NCBI RefSeq assembly: GCF_003633615.1
Contig: NZ_RBKU01000001.1
Span: 186,001 to 250,000, forward strand
Length of the DNA stretch: 64,000 nt
Direction of reading: 5' to 3'
From: Mucilaginibacter gracilis
GTDB taxonomy: Bacteria; Bacteroidota; Bacteroidia; Sphingobacteriales; Sphingobacteriaceae
Shown here: piece after piece, positions 63,157 to 64,000 of the stretch
Layout: each line of letters begins with the position of its first letter
How positions within the stretch are numbered: position 1 is the stretch's first letter
Program-made: the position numbers and the translations under genes
Notes under the pieces: generated by a model
Database searches by the model: none
What the model was told of the DNA's origin: nothing
What the model saw: only the letters and a program-made list of their open reading frames with translations

Positions 63157-63293
63157 TTAGAGAGAAAGTCCGTATGCTGTTATTTCGTAACTGGCGGATA
63201 ATAGCTTGGCCCAGGCAACTGTTTTCTTAATAAGTCCGTTCATTTCCAGCTCTTGTATTTCCCGGCTAAGCATTTTACCGGACACAAATCCTT
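63157..63293 (-). pseudogene. HxlR-family regulator, internal/C-terminal remnant
   Basis: On the minus strand about 45 codons ending in TAA (63157-63159) read SGKMLSREIQELEMNGLIKK and SYEITAYGLSL. These correspond to residues 60-105 of the intact HxlR protein at 61169-61525. The start and the N-terminal helices are missing. It is diverged, so this is an old duplicate or a separate regulator lost by deletion. Confidence 0.7.
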
Positions 63294-63472
63294 AACCAAG
63301 TGTTTTAAATAAGAATTCCGACCGTCCCAAAGGACGTAAATATGTTGCTTCCTGTCTTGTTAATGCAAGGCAAAGGTGGTTAGTACCTTGATTTAGCTGA
63401 AAAACAAACAAAAATGGCCAGCTCTGAAAGATACTTAACAAAGAAGAAAAGGTTTTATGGTAACTTAATTCT

Positions 63473-63600
63473 TTATGAGGTCGTCTCAAAAGTAAATTCA
63501 AGGCTCTAAGAATTGCTTATACGAAAACGACCTCAGTCACCTACCAGAATAAATTAAAGAAAAGAGGCTGTTCCCAATACTTGGTGAGACAGCCTCATAA
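63473..63600. repeat. IS- or MITE-like inverted-repeat remnant
   Basis: The arms TTATGAGGTCGTCTCA (63473-63488) and TGAGACAGCCTCATAA (63585-63600) pair at 14 of 16 positions. Inside are two smaller hairpins, GAGGTCGT/ACGACCTC and GAGGCTGT/ACAGCCTC. GAGGCTGTCTCA-type ends are common in insertion sequences of this phylum, so this 128-base unit may be a MITE or a deleted IS. The second hairpin may also terminate the receptor gene. Confidence 0.5.
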
Positions 63601-63629
63601 TCTTCAAAATAACACTTATAAGATCATCA

Positions 63630-64000
63630 TTAATTTGCCACATCATTATTCTCGATAGACCTCCGGCTTTTATTAACTCCATCATTGAGGCCGCCAAATT
63701 TATAATTCAGGCTAATGCCGAATGACCGGTAATAATCGCGGGAATTATACAACTGGTTAAAGTCGGGACCGAATGTACGGGCAACATTATTCCTATAACC
63801 GGTAAAGGGGTTATTTACTCGCACTGCAAACCCCAGTTTGTTTTTAATCAATTCCTTATTCGCGCTAAAAGCTGTACCAAAAAAACCATTCGAATATCCC
63901 TGCAAGCCGGTAGGGTTACGGCTCACTATATTAAGGTCGGCATTTACGGCCCAACCTTTATCGAAACGGAAGCCGTTTGAAAAGGAAAAAGAATACATCA
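63630..64000 (-). CDS. Outer-membrane beta-barrel receptor, C-terminal part
   Basis: The minus-strand frame enters from beyond the window and ends at 63630. The 123 visible residues show alternating barrel strands (YSFSFSNGFRFDKGWAVNADLNIVS, FGTAFSANKELIKNKLGFAVRVNNPF). A last strand, YYRSFGISLNYKFGGLND, and a short charged tail follow. This is the usual end of Bacteroidota TonB-dependent-receptor-like outer-membrane proteins of the OMP_b-brl_3 type. The start and any plug domain lie outside, so the ligand is unknown. Confidence 0.8.
   Translation of the reverse strand, partial: MYSFSFSNGFRFDKGWAVNADLNIVSRNPTGLQGYSNGFFGTAFSANKELIKNKLGFAVRVNNPFTGYRNNVARTFGPDFNQLYNSRDYYRSFGISLNYKFGGLNDGVNKSRRSIENNDVAN

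Noticed and set aside
1..64000. tRNA or rRNA genes as insertion sites
   Set aside because: No tRNA-like cloverleaf ends or rRNA sequence were seen at the borders of the accessory regions.

Overview
The window looks like chromosome of a member of the Bacteroidota, most likely Sphingobacteriaceae (Pedobacter/Mucilaginibacter-like). The reasons are a CTnDOT-type tra operon of the Sphingobacteria kind, an ECF sigma/FecR pair, a trimeric SdhCAB, TAnnTTTG-type -7 promoter boxes and an outer-membrane beta-barrel receptor. Genus is an inference. No rRNA, tRNA or CRISPR array was seen.

Layout. 1-1163: end of a phospholipase-D-like gene (minus). 1365-3119: ECF sigma factor overlapping a RES-domain gene, then the N-terminus of a FecR anti-sigma gene fused by recombination to the C-terminus of a traE-like gene. 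3216-12909: conjugation module (traF, traG, lipoprotein, three TraI/TerB-like secreted proteins, traJ broken by a stop codon, traK, traL, traM, a DUF3945-like protein, a histone-H1-like protein). 12982-19288: cargo between the transfer and maintenance parts of the element (OLD-type ATPase/TOPRIM with an unknown partner, an unknown protein, an AbiV-like protein, another unknown, a transglutaminase-like protein). 19837-21751: small maintenance genes of the conjugative element. No relaxase, coupling protein, integrase, traA-D or traN lies in the window, so the element is a remnant or is completed elsewhere.

21874-36556 is a second defence-rich stretch: an HTH protein, a CxxC/possible HEPN protein divergent from a KAP-type P-loop NTPase, a complete IS630-family element, a 1198-residue nuclease-NACHT-HEAT protein, a small membrane protein, a SIR2-HerA operon (SIR2 interrupted by an in-frame stop) with a third gene, and a PLD-like/DUF559 endonuclease pair.

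37359-48602 is an RNA-repair and conflict island: Hen1, Pnkp and two RlaP-type nucleotidyltransferases in one operon, a divergent frameshifted WYL regulator, a TOTE-type primase-helicase and a YhcG/DUF1016 nuclease. Around it lie four copies of a structured intergenic repeat (about 36.6-37.3, 48.66-48.97, 49.43-50.07 and 58.52-58.82 kb). Two copies have a near-consensus Bacteroidota promoter in front of the conserved core, and all four end in a hairpin whose sequence differs while its pairing is kept. This is the most novel-looking signal in the window: a possible family of small RNAs or mobile structured DNA linked to RNA-repair genes. A fragment of an RlaP gene sits beside the fourth copy.

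From 50485 the content is ordinary chromosome: fumC, a porin, a DASS-type anion symporter and sdhCAB form a C4-dicarboxylate uptake/oxidation cluster. Then come an OYE-family reductase, AraC and HxlR regulators divergent from a quinone reductase and a DoxX-like protein, HxlR and IS-like remnants, and the end of an outer-membrane receptor. Two in-frame stops (traJ, SIR2) and one frameshift (WYL) show decay in the accessory region, unless they are sequencing errors.
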